Positions 35,279-44,456 of a stretch of DNA of 64,000 nucleotides are shown piece by piece. Both the position numbers and the translations under genes were made by a program. Source of the stretch: Streptococcus mitis (lineage in GTDB: Bacteria; Bacillota; Bacilli; Lactobacillales; Streptococcaceae); NCBI GenBank assembly GCA_001560895.1, contig CP014326.1:570001-634000 (forward strand). The letters run 5' to 3'. The stretch's first letter is position 1, and each line of letters begins with the position of its first letter. A model generated the notes under the pieces. It was not told the origin of the DNA. It made no database searches and saw only the letters and a program-made list of their open reading frames with translations.

Positions 35279-36658
35279 ATGTTACACAACGCATTTGCCT
35301 ATGTTACAAGGAAGTTTTTCAAATCGATTGTTATCTTCCTGATTATTCTCCTCATGGCGAGCTTGAGTTTGGTCGGCTTGTCGATCAAGGGAGCTACTGC
35401 CAAGGCTTCTCAGGAGACCTTTAAAAATATCACCAACAGCTTCTCCATGCAAATCAATCGTCGCGTCAATCAAGGAACGCCACGTGGTGCTGGGAATATT
35501 AAAGGTGAAGATATCAAAAAAATCACCGAAAACAAGGCCATCGAGTCTTATGTTAAGCGCATCAACGCTATCGGAGATTTGACTGGATATGAACTTATCG
35601 AAACTCCAGAAACCAAGAAAAATCTGACACCTGATCGTGCTAAACATTTTGGAAGTAGCTTGATGATTACAGGTGTCAATGACTCTTCTAAAGAAGACAA
35701 GTTTGTCTCTGGTTCTTATAAGCTGGTCGAAGGAGAGCACCTAACAAACGACGACAAGGACAAGATCCTCCTGCACAAGGACTTGGCAGCCAAACACGGC
35801 TGGAAAGTAGGGGACAAGGTCAAACTAGACTCTAATATCTACGATGCAGACAATGAAAAAGGAGCCAAGGAAACAGTCGAAGTGACAATCAAGGGACTCT
35901 TTGATGGTCATAATAAGTCAGCAGTAACCTACTCACAAGAACTATACGAGAACACAGCTATCACAGACATCCATACAGCTGCTAAACTTTATGGATACAC
36001 AGAAGACACAGCTATTTATGGGGACGCAACCTTCTTTGTAACAGCAGACAAGAACTTGGATGACGTCATGAAAGAGTTGAATGGTATCAGTGGTATTAAC
36101 TGGAAGAGCTACACACTCGTTAAGAGCTCATCTAACTACCCAGCTCTTGAGCAATCCATCTCTGGTATGTACAAGATGGCCAACCTCCTCTTCTGGGGTA
36201 GCTTGAGCTTCTCAGTTCTTCTCCTAGCCCTCTTGCTCAGCCTTTGGATTAACGCTCGTCGCAAGGAAGTGGGAATTCTCCTCTCTATCGGTCTTAAGCA
36301 GGCAAGTATCTTGGGTCAATTCATCACCGAATCCATCTTGATTGCCATTCCTGCTCTTGTTTCTGCTTACTTCTTAGCTACTTACACAGCGCGTGCAATC
36401 GGAAACACCGTTCTTGCCAATGTCACTTCAGGTGTTGCCAAGCAAGCCAGCAAGGCAGCTCAAGCCTCTAACCTTGGTGGTGGTGCAGAAGTAGATGGCT
36501 TTAGCAAGACCTTGTCGAGCCTAGATATTTCCATTCAGACATCAGACTTTATCATCGTCTTTGTCCTTGCCTTGGTTCTAGTGGTTCTCGTTATGGCGCT
36601 TGCTTCAAGCAATCTTCTTAGAAAACAACCAAAAGAACTCTTGCTGGATAGCGAATAA
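35279..36658 (+). CDS. vex3: ABC transporter permease Vex3 (FtsX/MacB type)
   Basis: The 459-aa protein has one N-terminal helix (about 14-36), a large extracellular domain rich in Lys/Asp, and three C-terminal helices (about 299-325, 343-368, 422-450). It parallels Vex1 in layout. An Ala/Gly-rich segment (QASKAAQASNLGGGAE) precedes the final helix. It forms the second half of the Vex permease. Ribosome site AAAGGG. A terminator follows directly. Confidence 0.88.
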   Translation: MLHNAFAYVTRKFFKSIVIFLIILLMASLSLVGLSIKGATAKASQETFKNITNSFSMQINRRVNQGTPRGAGNIKGEDIKKITENKAIESYVKRINAIGDLTGYELIETPETKKNLTPDRAKHFGSSLMITGVNDSSKEDKFVSGSYKLVEGEHLTNDDKDKILLHKDLAAKHGWKVGDKVKLDSNIYDADNEKGAKETVEVTIKGLFDGHNKSAVTYSQELYENTAITDIHTAAKLYGYTEDTAIYGDATFFVTADKNLDDVMKELNGISGINWKSYTLVKSSSNYPALEQSISGMYKMANLLFWGSLSFSVLLLALLLSLWINARRKEVGILLSIGLKQASILGQFITESILIAIPALVSAYFLATYTARAIGNTVLANVTSGVAKQASKAAQASNLGGGAEVDGFSKTLSSLDISIQTSDFIIVFVLALVLVVLVMALASSNLLRKQPKELLLDSE

Positions 36659-36665
36659 CAAACTT

Positions 36666-36711
36666 GCTACCTATTCTCCCCTAAATGGAGTATAATATAG
36701 GTAGCATTTTT
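36666..36711 (+). terminator. Terminator after vex3
   Basis: GCTACCTAT (36666-36674) / ATAGGTAGC (36697-36705) with an inner CTCC/GGAG stem and ATTTTTA after it. It separates the vex genes from vncRS; no Pep27-like reading frame lies in the remaining ~90 nt. Confidence 0.8.
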
Positions 36712-36800
36712 ATCTATTTTATCTTGATAAGGCCTCTTTCTTTCAGGATGAACTTGAGATGATTTACAAGAAATTTAAAGGAATGTGAAACGTTTTTTCT

Positions 36801-37457
36801 ATGAAAATTTTAATTGTAGAAGATGAAGAGATGATCCGTGAGGGTATCAGTGATTATTTGACGGATTGTGGTTATGAAACCATTGAGGCTGCAGATGGGC
36901 AAGAAGCTTTAGAAAAATTTTCCAGCTATGAAGTAGCCTTGGTTTTACTGGATATTCAGATGCCCAAGCTCAACGGTCTAGAAGTCCTAGCTGAGATTCG
37001 TAAAACCAGTCAGGTGCCTGTATTGATGCTGACAGCCTTTCAGGATGAAGAATACAAGATGAGTGCCTTTGCCTCTCTGGCAGATGGCTATCTGGAAAAA
37101 CCTTTTTCCCTCTCCCTCTTAAAAGTAAGGGTGGACGCGATTTTCAAGCGCTATTATGATACGGGACGAATCTTCTCCTATAAGGATACCAAGGTGGACT
37201 TTGAGAGCTACAGTGCAAGCCTAGCAGGTCAAGAAGTGGCTATCAATGCCAAAGAATTGGAAATTCTGGACTATCTGGTAAAAAATGAAGGAAGGGCCTT
37301 GACCCGATCTCAGATAATCGATGCTGTCTGGAAAGCGACAGATGAGGTTCCCTTTGACCGCGTCATTGATGTCTATATCAAGGAATTGCGGAAAAAGCTA
37401 GACTTGGACTGTATCCTCACTGTGCGCAATGTTGGTTATAAATTGGAGCGAAAATGA
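36801..37457 (+). CDS. vncR: Two-component response regulator VncR (OmpR family)
   Basis: The 218-aa regulator has a receiver domain with acidic pocket EDEE (7-10), phospho-acceptor Asp51 in LLDIQMPKL and Lys about 101 (YLEKPFSL). The C-terminal winged helix reads GRALTRSQIIDAVWKA and VYIKELRKKL. It is phosphorylated by VncS, whose gene overlaps it by 4 nt. It lacks a close ribosome site: AAAGGA is 18 nt from ATG. It probably regulates the vex genes. Confidence 0.93.
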   Translation: MKILIVEDEEMIREGISDYLTDCGYETIEAADGQEALEKFSSYEVALVLLDIQMPKLNGLEVLAEIRKTSQVPVLMLTAFQDEEYKMSAFASLADGYLEKPFSLSLLKVRVDAIFKRYYDTGRIFSYKDTKVDFESYSASLAGQEVAINAKELEILDYLVKNEGRALTRSQIIDAVWKATDEVPFDRVIDVYIKELRKKLDLDCILTVRNVGYKLERK

Positions 37458-38782
37458 AACGAACAGGTTTATTTACAAAGATATTTATCTATACCTTCTC
37501 GATTTTTAGTGTTCTGGTTATTTGCCTTCATTTGGCCATTTATTTTCTTTTTCCCTCGACTTATCTGAGCCATCGTCAGGAAAGCATTGGTCAAAAAGCG
37601 ACAGCCATTGCCCAGTCCCTTGACGGAAAGGATAGGCAGAGTATCGAGCAAGTGTTAGACTTGTATTCCCAGACCAGTGATATCAAAGGGTCTGTTAAGG
37701 GTGAGATGACTGAGGACAAGTTAGAGGTTAAGGATAATTTTCCACTAGATACAGCTCGCCAGACAACTTCACTCTTCATTGAAGAACGCGAGGTGAAAAC
37801 ACAGGACGGTGGCACCATGACTCTCCAGTTTCTAGCTTCCATGGATTTGCAAAAGGAAGCAGAGCAAATCAGTCTCCAGTTTCTTCCCTATACCTTGCTG
37901 GCCTCTTTTCTGATTTCCCTCTTGGTAGCCTACATATATGCTCGGACTATTGCTGCCCCGATTTTGGAAATCAAGCGGGTGACCCGTCGGATGATGGAAC
38001 TGGATGCCCAAGTGCGATTACGTGTGGATTCTAAGGATGAGATTGGTGATCTCAAGGAACAAATCAATAGCCTCTACCAGCATCTTTTGACTGTTATTGC
38101 GGACTTGCATGACAAGAATGAAGCTATTCTCCAGCTGGAAAAGATGAAGGTCGAATTCCTACGAGGGGCTTCTCATGAATTGAAAACACCGCTGGCTAGT
38201 TTGAAAATCCTGATCGAAAACATGAAAGAAAATGTCGGGCGTTATAAGGATAGAGACCACTATCTGGGAGTTGCCTTAGGAATTGTGGATGAACTTAATC
38301 ACCATGTTCTCCAGATACTTTCTCTCTCGTCTGTGCAGGAATTGCGAGATGATAGGGAACAAATTGACTTATACCATATGACGCAAAGTCTGGTTAAGGA
38401 TTATGCCTTGCTCGCCAAGGAAAGAGAACTCCAGATAGCCAATAGTTTGACCCATCAGCAGGCTTGTCTAAACCCATCTGTCATGAAATTAATTCTTTCT
38501 AACCTCATCAGCAATGCTATTAAGCACTCTGTTCCAGGTGGTCTGGTTGGCATTGGAGAAAGAGAAGGAGAACTCTTTATCGAGAATAGCTGTAGCCCAG
38601 AAGAACAAGAAAAACTAGCCCAGTCTTTTTCTGACAATGCTAGTCGCAAGGCCAAAGGGTCTGGGATGGGGCTCTTTGTGGTTAAGAGTTTATTAGAACA
38701 TGAAAAATTACCTTATCGTTTTGAGATGCAGGAGAATCGTTTAACCTTCTTTATAGCTATTCCAAAAGTCGCTCAAGACTAG
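37454..38782 (+). CDS. vncS: Sensor histidine kinase VncS
   Basis: The 442-aa membrane kinase has helix 1 (about residues 10-32), an extracellular sensor of ~110 residues and helix 2 (about 148-170). HAMP and dimerisation parts follow, with His about 241 in GASHELKTPLASLK. ATPase boxes come next: N box around ISNAIKHSVPGG and G box GSGMGLFVVKSLLEH. It overlaps vncR by 4 nt (ATGA). The ligand is not evident. In pneumococcus it was linked to vancomycin-tolerance phenotypes. Confidence 0.93.
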   Translation: MKRTGLFTKIFIYTFSIFSVLVICLHLAIYFLFPSTYLSHRQESIGQKATAIAQSLDGKDRQSIEQVLDLYSQTSDIKGSVKGEMTEDKLEVKDNFPLDTARQTTSLFIEEREVKTQDGGTMTLQFLASMDLQKEAEQISLQFLPYTLLASFLISLLVAYIYARTIAAPILEIKRVTRRMMELDAQVRLRVDSKDEIGDLKEQINSLYQHLLTVIADLHDKNEAILQLEKMKVEFLRGASHELKTPLASLKILIENMKENVGRYKDRDHYLGVALGIVDELNHHVLQILSLSSVQELRDDREQIDLYHMTQSLVKDYALLAKERELQIANSLTHQQACLNPSVMKLILSNLISNAIKHSVPGGLVGIGEREGELFIENSCSPEEQEKLAQSFSDNASRKAKGSGMGLFVVKSLLEHEKLPYRFEMQENRLTFFIAIPKVAQD

Positions 38783-38866
38783 GGAGAGAAAGGGTTTACA
38801 TAGATGGCGCTAGAAGAAATTCAATCGAAACTACGGGAAAAACTAGATTTTTTTGTCAAAAAGTGA

Positions 38867-38872
38867 TAAAAT
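38867..38872 (+). promoter_or_regulatory. fba extended -10 promoter
   Basis: TGA-TAAAAT (hexamer 38867-38872) is preceded by TG, an extended -10; the -35 region (around 38844) is weak. A ~45-nt leader with AGGAGG follows. Confidence 0.55.
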
Positions 38873-38922
38873 GAACAATGTAAATGGGATGACCCATAAA
38901 AATATACAGGAGGCCTGATAAA

Positions 38923-39804
38923 ATGGCAATCGTTTCAGCAGAAAAATTTGTCCAAGCAGCTCGTGACAATGGTTATGCAGTTGGTGGATTTAACACAAAC
39001 AACCTTGAGTGGACTCAAGCTATCTTGCGTGCAGCAGAAGCTAAAAAAGCTCCAGTTTTGATCCAAACTTCAATGGGTGCTGCTAAATACATGGGTGGTT
39101 ACAAAGTTGCTCGCAACTTGATCGCTAACCTTGTTGAATCAATGGGTATCACTGTACCAGTAGCTATCCACCTTGACCACGGTCACTACGAAGATGCACT
39201 TGAGTGTATCGAAGTTGGTTACACTTCAATCATGTTTGACGGTTCACACCTTCCAGTTGAAGAAAACCTTAAATTGGCTAAAGAAGTTGTTGAAAAAGCA
39301 CACGCTAAAGGTATCTCAGTAGAAGCTGAAGTTGGTACTATCGGTGGTGAAGAAGACGGAATCATCGGTAAAGGTGAATTGGCTCCAATCGAAGACGCTA
39401 AAGCAATGGTTGAAACTGGAATTGACTTCTTGGCAGCTGGTATCGGTAACATCCACGGTCCTTACCCAGCAAACTGGGAAGGTCTTGACCTTGATCACTT
39501 GCAAAAATTGACAGAAGCTCTTCCAGGATTCCCAATCGTATTGCACGGTGGATCAGGTATTCCTGATGAGCAAATCCAAGCAGCTATCAAACTTGGTGTT
39601 GCGAAAGTTAACGTTAACACTGAATGCCAAATCGCATTCGCTAACGCAACTCGTAAATTTGCTCGTGACTACGAAGCAAACGAAGCAGAATACGACAAGA
39701 AAAAACTCTTCGACCCACGTAAATTCTTGGCTGACGGTGTAAAAGCTATCCAAGCATCAGTTGAAGAACGTATCGACGTATTCGGTTCAGAAGGTAAAGC
39801 TTAA
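38923..39804 (+). CDS. fba: Class II fructose-1,6-bisphosphate aldolase
   Basis: The 293-aa zinc enzyme cleaves fructose-1,6-bisphosphate in glycolysis. Visible are zinc ligands in HLDHGHYEDA (about residues 83-92), EAEVGTIGGEEDG (about 130-142), GIGNIHGPYP with the next zinc His, and LHGGSGIP (about 206-213) for phosphate. Codon use is extremely biased, as for a very highly expressed gene. Ribosome site AGGAGGCC. A terminator at 39828-39851 follows. Confidence 0.97.
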   Translation: MAIVSAEKFVQAARDNGYAVGGFNTNNLEWTQAILRAAEAKKAPVLIQTSMGAAKYMGGYKVARNLIANLVESMGITVPVAIHLDHGHYEDALECIEVGYTSIMFDGSHLPVEENLKLAKEVVEKAHAKGISVEAEVGTIGGEEDGIIGKGELAPIEDAKAMVETGIDFLAAGIGNIHGPYPANWEGLDLDHLQKLTEALPGFPIVLHGGSGIPDEQIQAAIKLGVAKVNVNTECQIAFANATRKFARDYEANEAEYDKKKLFDPRKFLADGVKAIQASVEERIDVFGSEGKA

Positions 39805-39827
39805 TCTAGCTGAATAATACAGATGAA

Positions 39828-39851
39828 ACCTGCCCATTGGGTGGGTTTTTT
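39828..39851 (+). terminator. fba terminator
   Basis: ACCTGCCC-ATT-GGGTGGGT with T6 (two G-T pairs). A second, very similar copy lies at 42279-42307 after the next gene. Confidence 0.8.
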
Positions 39852-40011
39852 GGTGTGGGAAAAATATATGATATAGACTTTGTATTATGCCTTTGATACA
39901 ATTAATTTAGCTTAAAGGTAAATATCAAGTTTTTTAATATGTGGTAATATATAGTTTTAAAACTTAATAAAGTTACTAGCTAGTTTTAGTATATTAGAAT
40001 TATTGAGGTTG

Positions 40012-42243
40012 ATGTTAGAGATGAAAGATAATATCGTGAGTTTTTTTCAGTATTTTTTATGGAAAAGAAAAATTAAAGAGGTCCATACTCACAATGAGGC
40101 TAGTGTTAGAAGAGTGTTTAGGTCTATTGCACAGAATGGATTTGATTATTATGGTGAGTCAGTACCTTATGGACGGGCTAAGTGGTTTATTGAGTCAGAA
40201 AAAGAATTTTATAATGAATTTTCTAATACTGAATTTGAATATTTTGGTTATTCTCCAGTTAGAAGTTTAAAGGAAGAAGATTTCAAAGAATATGGTTTAC
40301 TCTTGACTCAGTATGGAATTTTCGAAAAAATACAAATCAAGGATCAAGAAAGGTGTAATGTACAATTTTTTCCATTTTCCAATTTATGGAAAGTAGAGGT
40401 AGATGACAATGATCAGTTAGCATTTTACTATCCATATGGGATTATTAAACGTTTGAATGTCTCGAATAGTTTGAACTATGTTGTTAGGGAATTGAATGAA
40501 TTGATTGCCTCGGGTTATACAAATGATGTACAAGTTGAAAATTTAAACACACAGTTATTAAAAATTGGTAAAAAGAATGTTAATTCAACTACCTTTAGAA
40601 GAGGAACTGAAATAGGAGTTGTTTCTTGGTTTTTATTAAGTGTTGGTGATAGATTGCATAAAGCTCAAATAAATGCAATGGTTAGCGCTCCTTCAGGCCA
40701 TGGACATGCAGCTGAGTTTGCAAATAATCTAATGGATAAGATTAAATATCCATTCCACCATGTAAGACAAACAGGTCAAGATAATGCAAAAAATGGTGCG
40801 GATAGAATGGTTGGAAATCAAAAAATTCAAACTAAGTACTATAACAATGCTAGAGGTACTGTAAATGCAGCTTTTGAATCTAAAAACGATGGAGGGATGT
40901 ATAAGTATAATGGAATGCAATTGGAAGTTCCTAAAGATCAATATGATAAAGCAGTAGAGTTATTTGAAGAAAAAATTAGACAAGGTAAAGTTGAAGGAGT
41001 TAATAATCCAGCTGAGGCAAAAAATATCATCAGAAAAGGTCATATTACCTATAATGAAGCAAAATTGATAGCTAAAGGAGGTAATTTGACCTCTATTAAA
41101 TTTGATGCAATTGATGGAGCTATTAATTCATTACCAGGTGTAGGTATAAGCTTTGTTATTGTCTTTTCTCAGGCTAAATGGTCGGGTGCAGAAACCAAAG
41201 ATGCGGCTCTAATGGCTGGTAAAGCAGGATTACGAACCCTAGCTATGGGAACTAGTATCTATGTTGCGTCACAGCAATTTGCAAAAATATTTACAAAACA
41301 AATTAATGATTATTTTGGAAAAAAAATTACAGCTGAAGTTGTTGCAAGACGAGCTGCACCAGTGATATCGTTCGCTATTATTATGGGTCCAGATATTTTT
41401 GAAGCGCTTGTTGGAAGAATTTCTTCCCAGCAGTTATTAAAAAATGCAGCAGTTGCTGGGGGCGGTATGATGGCAGGAGCTGGTGCAGGTGCAGTTGGTG
41501 GTGCAATTGCTGGGCCAATAGGAGCATTTGCAGGTGCGATTATAGGAGGAATTGCAGGAGGAATAGGAGCAAAAGCAATTGCGGATCAATTCATAGAAGA
41601 TGATCGTGTGGAAATGTTTGCTCAATTAAAAGAAGAGTTTATTGATATTGTAATGGTTATTTCGCTATCTCAGAAGGAATTTAATAAAATTCAAGAAGAT
41701 GTCTTTAATGAACAATTGGAAAGTTTACTGAAGGACATGTTCCAGCAGAAAGAAAATAGTCGAACTTATGCAAAAGAGTTTGTTGAGGAAAAAGTTAAAT
41801 CTGTCATAAAAGATAGAAAACGAGTTGAATTGAAGGAAATTATTGAGGCAGTTCAAGTAATAAATGATGTTCAAGACTCATCGGAATCAGGATGGACACA
41901 AAATGATGGTGCTTGGTACTATCTAAATAATAGCGGTTCTTTAGCAAGGGGGTGGATTCAAGATAATGAACATTGGTACTATCTAAGTGAAGATGGAGCT
42001 CTGGTAACAGGTTGGTTTCAATATAATGATGTCTGGTATTACTTGAAAGATAATGGCGCTATGGCGACAGGTTGGATTCAAGATTCAGGGAAATGGTATT
42101 ATTTAAATGAAGACGGATCAATGGTAACAGGTTGGTACCAAGTTGGCGAAACATGGTATTATTCATATTCTTCAGGAGAACTCGCAGTTAATACTACCAT
42201 AGACGGGTATAGAGTTAATGAAAATGGGGAATGTGTTGATTAA
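40012..42243 (+). CDS. Choline-binding protein with glycine-zipper hydrophobic segment, no signal peptide
   Basis: The ~743-aa protein is AT-rich in codon use, unlike its neighbours. It has no signal peptide. Layout: an unrecognised N-terminal part (1-200) with aromatic residues; a region (about 205-385) with SGHGHAAEFANN, DNAKNGADRMVG, IQTKYYNN, EVPKDQYDKAVE and EAKNIIRKGHITYNEA; hydrophobic segments (about 375-480). A Gly/Ala-rich membrane-like stretch (about 478-522) and a charged helical region (to 620) follow. Five choline-binding repeats (about 625-720; W-x-x-x-x-x-WYYL pattern) and a short tail end it. I recall similar GHG/DNAKNGADR sequences in unannotated proteins of other bacteria but cannot assign a function. 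The C-terminal repeats should bind phosphocholine on teichoic acids. ATG 40012 and 40021 are both possible starts; GAGG spacing is poor for either. Confidence 0.7.
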   Translation: MLEMKDNIVSFFQYFLWKRKIKEVHTHNEASVRRVFRSIAQNGFDYYGESVPYGRAKWFIESEKEFYNEFSNTEFEYFGYSPVRSLKEEDFKEYGLLLTQYGIFEKIQIKDQERCNVQFFPFSNLWKVEVDDNDQLAFYYPYGIIKRLNVSNSLNYVVRELNELIASGYTNDVQVENLNTQLLKIGKKNVNSTTFRRGTEIGVVSWFLLSVGDRLHKAQINAMVSAPSGHGHAAEFANNLMDKIKYPFHHVRQTGQDNAKNGADRMVGNQKIQTKYYNNARGTVNAAFESKNDGGMYKYNGMQLEVPKDQYDKAVELFEEKIRQGKVEGVNNPAEAKNIIRKGHITYNEAKLIAKGGNLTSIKFDAIDGAINSLPGVGISFVIVFSQAKWSGAETKDAALMAGKAGLRTLAMGTSIYVASQQFAKIFTKQINDYFGKKITAEVVARRAAPVISFAIIMGPDIFEALVGRISSQQLLKNAAVAGGGMMAGAGAGAVGGAIAGPIGAFAGAIIGGIAGGIGAKAIADQFIEDDRVEMFAQLKEEFIDIVMVISLSQKEFNKIQEDVFNEQLESLLKDMFQQKENSRTYAKEFVEEKVKSVIKDRKRVELKEIIEAVQVINDVQDSSESGWTQNDGAWYYLNNSGSLARGWIQDNEHWYYLSEDGALVTGWFQYNDVWYYLKDNGAMATGWIQDSGKWYYLNEDGSMVTGWYQVGETWYYSYSSGELAVNTTIDGYRVNENGECVD

Positions 42244-42278
42244 ATTGAATATGTGAGGTAAAATCATTTTTAATACTA

Positions 42279-42307
42279 GCCTGCCCATGAGGTAGGGTGG
42301 GTTTTTT
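42279..42307 (+). terminator. Terminator after the choline-binding protein gene (copy of the fba terminator)
   Basis: GCCTGCCC-ATGAGGTA-GGGTGGGT with T6, then GGC. It shares CCTGCCCAT and GGGTGGGTTTTTTGG with 39828-39853. Confidence 0.8.
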
Positions 42308-42345
42308 GGCGTTTTAAGGAGACTATTAAACCAGAATTTTGGACT

Positions 42346-42450
42346 AATACTCTTCGAAAATCTCTTCAAACCATCTACAACCTCAAAGCAGTGCTTTGAG
42401 CAACCTACGGCTAGCTTTCTAGTTTGCTCTTTGATTTTCATTGAGTATAA
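42346..42450. repeat. BOX element (boxA-partial boxB-boxC)
   Basis: TAATACTCTTCGAAAATC (boxA) runs through ACCTCAAAGCAGTGCTTTGAG to CTTTGATTTTCATTGAGTAT. The usual sequence between boxA and boxB is shortened. Confidence 0.9.
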
Positions 42451-42642
42451 AATACCACTTTAAGAGAAAAATTTTCAATTTCATAACCTATAGGCAAACG
42501 CTTGCATTCTATTTTTTATTGGATTATAATAGGTTGGTATAAAGCTTTCTGTAATAATATTGAGAAGGTGTAGAAAGTAAGGATTTAGAATATTTGTAGT
42601 AAAAAATACAATGTTGCTATTCCTTACCATAGGGAGATAGAT

Positions 42643-43635
42643 ATGGCAATGATAGAAGTGGAACATCTTCAGAAAAATTTTGTGAAGACTGTTAAGGAAC
42701 CGGGCTTGAAGGGGGCTTTGCGCTCCTTTATTCATCCTGAAAAGCAGAGCTTTGAAGCGGTCAAGGATTTGACCTTTGAGGTACCCAAGGGCCAGATTCT
42801 AGGCTTTATCGGCGCAAATGGTGCTGGGAAGTCGACAACCATCAAAATGCTGACTGGGATTTTGAAACCGACATCTGGTTTTTGTCGGATTAACGGCAAG
42901 ATTCCCCAGGACAATCGCCAAGATTATGTCAAGGATATTGGGGTGGTTTTTGGACAACGTACCCAGCTATGGTGGGATTTGGCGCTTCAAGAAACCTACA
43001 CGGTTTTGAAAGAGATTTACGATGTGCCAGACTCGCTCTTCCATAAGCGTATGGACTTTTTGAATGAGGTCTTGGATTTGAAGGACTTTATCAAAGACCC
43101 CGTGCGGACTCTTTCACTGGGTCAACGGATGCGGGCGGATATTGCGGCTTCCTTGCTTCACAATCCCAAGGTCCTCTTTTTAGATGAGCCGACCATTGGT
43201 TTGGATGTATCGGTCAAGGATAATATTCGCCGCGCCATCACCCAGATCAATCAAGAGGAAGAAACAACCATTCTCTTGACCACTCACGATCTGAGTGACA
43301 TTGAGCAACTTTGTGATCGGATTTTTATGATTGATAAGGGGCAGGAGATTTTTGATGGAACGGTGAGCCAGCTCAAGGAGACCTTTGGCAAGATGAAGAC
43401 TCTATCCTTTGAATTAGTGCCAGGGCAAAGTCATCTCGCTTCTCACTATGAAGGCCTACCTGATATGTCTATTGATAGACAAGGAAATAGCCTCAACATT
43501 GAATTTGATAGTTCACGCTACCAGTCGGCGGACATTATCAAGCAAACTCTGTCTGATTTTGAAATCCGCGATTTGAAGATGGTGGATACGGATATTGAGG
43601 ATATTATCCGTCGCTTCTACCGAAAGGAGCTCTAA
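42643..43635 (+). CDS. ABC-2 type exporter, ATP-binding protein
   Basis: The 330-aa ATPase has Walker A GANGAGKSTTIKML (about residues 57-70), signature LSLGQRMRADIAASL and Walker B VLFLDEPTIGLDV. A ~100-residue C-terminal extension with EFDSS and IEDIIRRFYR is typical of the NatA/YadG-like group. It starts ATG 42643 (42649 is an alternative) after AGGGAG. The following permease starts one base after its stop. The export substrate is unknown. Confidence 0.92.
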   Translation: MAMIEVEHLQKNFVKTVKEPGLKGALRSFIHPEKQSFEAVKDLTFEVPKGQILGFIGANGAGKSTTIKMLTGILKPTSGFCRINGKIPQDNRQDYVKDIGVVFGQRTQLWWDLALQETYTVLKEIYDVPDSLFHKRMDFLNEVLDLKDFIKDPVRTLSLGQRMRADIAASLLHNPKVLFLDEPTIGLDVSVKDNIRRAITQINQEEETTILLTTHDLSDIEQLCDRIFMIDKGQEIFDGTVSQLKETFGKMKTLSFELVPGQSHLASHYEGLPDMSIDRQGNSLNIEFDSSRYQSADIIKQTLSDFEIRDLKMVDTDIEDIIRRFYRKEL

Positions 43636-43636
43636 G

Positions 43637-44455
43637 ATGGCCAAATTGTGGAGACGTTATAAACCCTTTATCAATGCAGGGATTCAGGAGTTGATTACCT
43701 ATCGAGTCAACTTTATTCTCTATCGGATTGGCGATGTCATGGGGGCTTTTGTTGCTTTTTATCTTTGGAAGGCTGTCTTTGATTCCTCTCAGGAGTCTTT
43801 AATTCAGGGCTTCAGCATGGCAGATATCACCCTTTACATCATCATGAGTTTTGTGACCAATCTCTTGACCAAGTCAGATAGCTCTTTTATGATTGGAGAG
43901 GAGGTCAAGGATGGCTCTATCATCATGCGTTTGTTGAGACCAGTGCATTTTGCGGCCTCCTATCTTTTTACCGAGCTTGGTTCCAAGTGGTTAATTTTTA
44001 TCAGTGTCGGCTTTCCATTTTTAAGTGTCATTGTTTTGATGAAAATCTTATCTGGGCAAGGGATTGTAGAAGTGCTGGGCTTAACAGTCCTCTATCTTTT
44101 TAGCTTAACGCTAGCTTATCTGATTAACTTTTTCTTTAATATCTGCTTTGGATTTTCAGCCTTTGTGTTTAAAAATCTATGGGGTTCCAATCTCCTCAAA
44201 ACTTCCATAGTGGCTTTTATGTCTGGAAGTTTGATTCCTTTGGTTTTCTTTCCAAAGGTTGTTGCAGATATTCTGTCCTTCCTGCCTTTTTCATCCTTGA
44301 TTTACACTCCGGTCATGATTATCGTTGGGAAATACGATACCAATCAGATTCTTCAGGCGCTTTTGGTACAGTTTTTCTGGCTCTTAGTGATGGTGGGCTT
44401 GTCTCAGTTGATTTGGAAACGAGTCCAGTCATTCATTACCATTCAGGGAGGTTAG
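43637..44455 (+). CDS. ABC-2 family transporter permease (ABC2_membrane_6 type), first subunit
   Basis: The 272-aa protein has about six hydrophobic helices (AFVAFYLWKAVFD, DITLYIIMSFVTNLLT, then helices around residues 115-140, 148-175, 185-210 and 235-260). An N-terminal amphipathic segment comes first. ATG 43637 was chosen with AAAGGAG upstream; the frame extends 14 codons into the ATPase gene. It is co-transcribed with the ATPase and second permease, giving a heterodimeric exporter. Confidence 0.88.
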   Translation: MAKLWRRYKPFINAGIQELITYRVNFILYRIGDVMGAFVAFYLWKAVFDSSQESLIQGFSMADITLYIIMSFVTNLLTKSDSSFMIGEEVKDGSIIMRLLRPVHFAASYLFTELGSKWLIFISVGFPFLSVIVLMKILSGQGIVEVLGLTVLYLFSLTLAYLINFFFNICFGFSAFVFKNLWGSNLLKTSIVAFMSGSLIPLVFFPKVVADILSFLPFSSLIYTPVMIIVGKYDTNQILQALLVQFFWLLVMVGLSQLIWKRVQSFITIQGG

Positions 44456-44456
44456 T

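Noticed and set aside
40003..40011. TTG 40003 as start of the choline-binding protein
   Set aside because: It precedes its own GAGG motif and ATG codons follow at 40012 and 40021, which are better starts.
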